A stretch of DNA of 5,335 nucleotides from Lysobacterales bacterium. Lineage in GTDB: Bacteria; Pseudomonadota; Gammaproteobacteria; Xanthomonadales; S139-57. The stretch covers positions 1 through 5,335 of the forward strand of contig JALWTZ010000255.1 in the NCBI GenBank assembly GCA_026993285.1, written 5' to 3'. Shown here in pieces: positions 4,912 to 5,335 of this stretch. The position numbers and the translations under genes are program-made. The number at the start of each line of letters is the position of its first letter. Positions within the stretch are counted from its first letter, which is position 1. Below the pieces are notes generated by a model. The model was not told where the DNA came from and searched no databases. It worked only from the letters and a program-made list of their open reading frames with translations.

Positions 4912-5335
4912 ATGAACGGTGAGAAAAACAGCGCACAGTGGATGCGGCAGGCCATACAAAAAGTGGCCACCGGTCCCGAATACAGCAAGGACCTGGCCTA
5001 TGACGAGGCCTATCCCGCGCTGCGTGCTGTTTTTTCCGGCGAAGCGGATGATGTGCAGGCGGCCGTACTGCTGATTGCCTTGCGCATGAAGCGGGAAACC
5101 GCCGATGAAAATGCCGCCGGCATGCAGGCCCTGTATGATCTCACGGCCCATCAGATGGTCCATGTTCCCCGCCTGGTGGACGTGGCCGAACCTTACGGCG
5201 GGCAAATCAAGAACCTGCCCACCGGCCCGTTCCTCCCGGCTGTTCTGGCCGCCTGTGGTGTGCCGGCCTATACCCACGGCATGGATACGGTCAGCCCGAA
5301 ATTCGGCTGCACACCGCGCTACATTCTGGAAGCTG
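4912..5335 (+). CDS. TrpD2/YbiB-type protein, anthranilate phosphoribosyltransferase-like (partial, N-terminal 141 codons)
   Basis: The gene runs off the right edge. The visible 141 residues carry the N-terminal helical-bundle domain of the anthranilate/nucleoside phosphoribosyltransferase superfamily (about 10-85; VLLIALRMKRET resembles TrpD) and the start of the catalytic alpha/beta domain. The glycine-rich PRPP-binding motif of true TrpD (GTGGD) is not present. Its place is taken by AEPYGGQIKN (92-101), and GVPAYTHGMDTVSPKFG (116-132) replaces the usual KHGNR..SS..G stretch. This points to the TrpD2/YbiB branch, not to tryptophan synthesis; E. coli YbiB has been described as a DNA-binding protein. 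The ATG at 4912 is the first in frame, but no Shine-Dalgarno precedes it. The ATG at 4942 is possible but no better placed. It is divergent from the Sel1-cysG unit across 162 bp. Family is fairly sure; biochemical role is unknown. Confidence 0.8.
   Translation, partial: MNGEKNSAQWMRQAIQKVATGPEYSKDLAYDEAYPALRAVFSGEADDVQAAVLLIALRMKRETADENAAGMQALYDLTAHQMVHVPRLVDVAEPYGGQIKNLPTGPFLPAVLAACGVPAYTHGMDTVSPKFGCTPRYILEA

Overview
This window most likely comes from a sulfur-oxidising proteobacterium, probably a gammaproteobacterium. The DNA looks moderately GC-rich by eye and genes are packed closely. Four complete genes and one incomplete gene lie on the minus strand. In transcription order they are a Sel1-repeat protein, cysG (bifunctional sirohaem synthase), tusA, dsrE2 and the N-terminal 547 codons of a large molybdopterin oxidoreductase that best fits SoeA, the catalytic subunit of cytoplasmic sulfite:quinone oxidoreductase. 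A sixth gene, divergent from the Sel1 gene and cut by the right edge, encodes a protein of the TrpD2/YbiB type (anthranilate phosphoribosyltransferase-like). The genus cannot be named from this sequence alone.

Layout. 1-1642 (minus) is soeA, incomplete at the left edge. 1643-1804 is intergenic and holds two hairpins. One of them, ending in a U-rich tract, sits only about 20 nt before the soeA start codon. 1805-2323 is dsrE2 and 2335-2565 is tusA; they are 11 nt apart and each has a strong Shine-Dalgarno sequence, so they are surely co-transcribed. 2566-2808 is a 243-bp leader/intergenic region with a possible promoter, a duplicated 11-bp motif and a possible long-range stem. 2809-4254 is cysG. 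4285-4749 is the Sel1-repeat gene, 30 nt upstream of cysG and probably in the same operon. 4750-4911 is a divergent control region with two adjacent inverted repeats across the best promoter candidate and a three-segment inverted-repeat set in the Sel1 leader. 4912-5335 (plus) is the TrpD2-like gene.

How the genes fit together. TusA and DsrE2 are sulfur-carrier proteins that pass sulfane sulfur in the cytoplasm of sulfur oxidisers. That sulfur is oxidised to sulfite by reverse dissimilatory sulfite reductase or by an Hdr-like complex, neither of which is in the window. SoeABC then oxidises sulfite to sulfate and delivers electrons to quinone. CysG makes sirohaem, the cofactor of sulfite and nitrite reductases including Dsr. 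The set therefore reads as a piece of a cytoplasmic sulfur-oxidation locus. The pathway assignment is inference from gene identity and neighbourhood.

No mobile element, CRISPR array, tRNA or rRNA was seen. I found no clearly new multi-gene system. The parts most worth a second look are regulatory: the terminator-like hairpin in front of soeA, the switchable leader of the sel1-cysG unit, and the inverted repeats in the divergent promoter.
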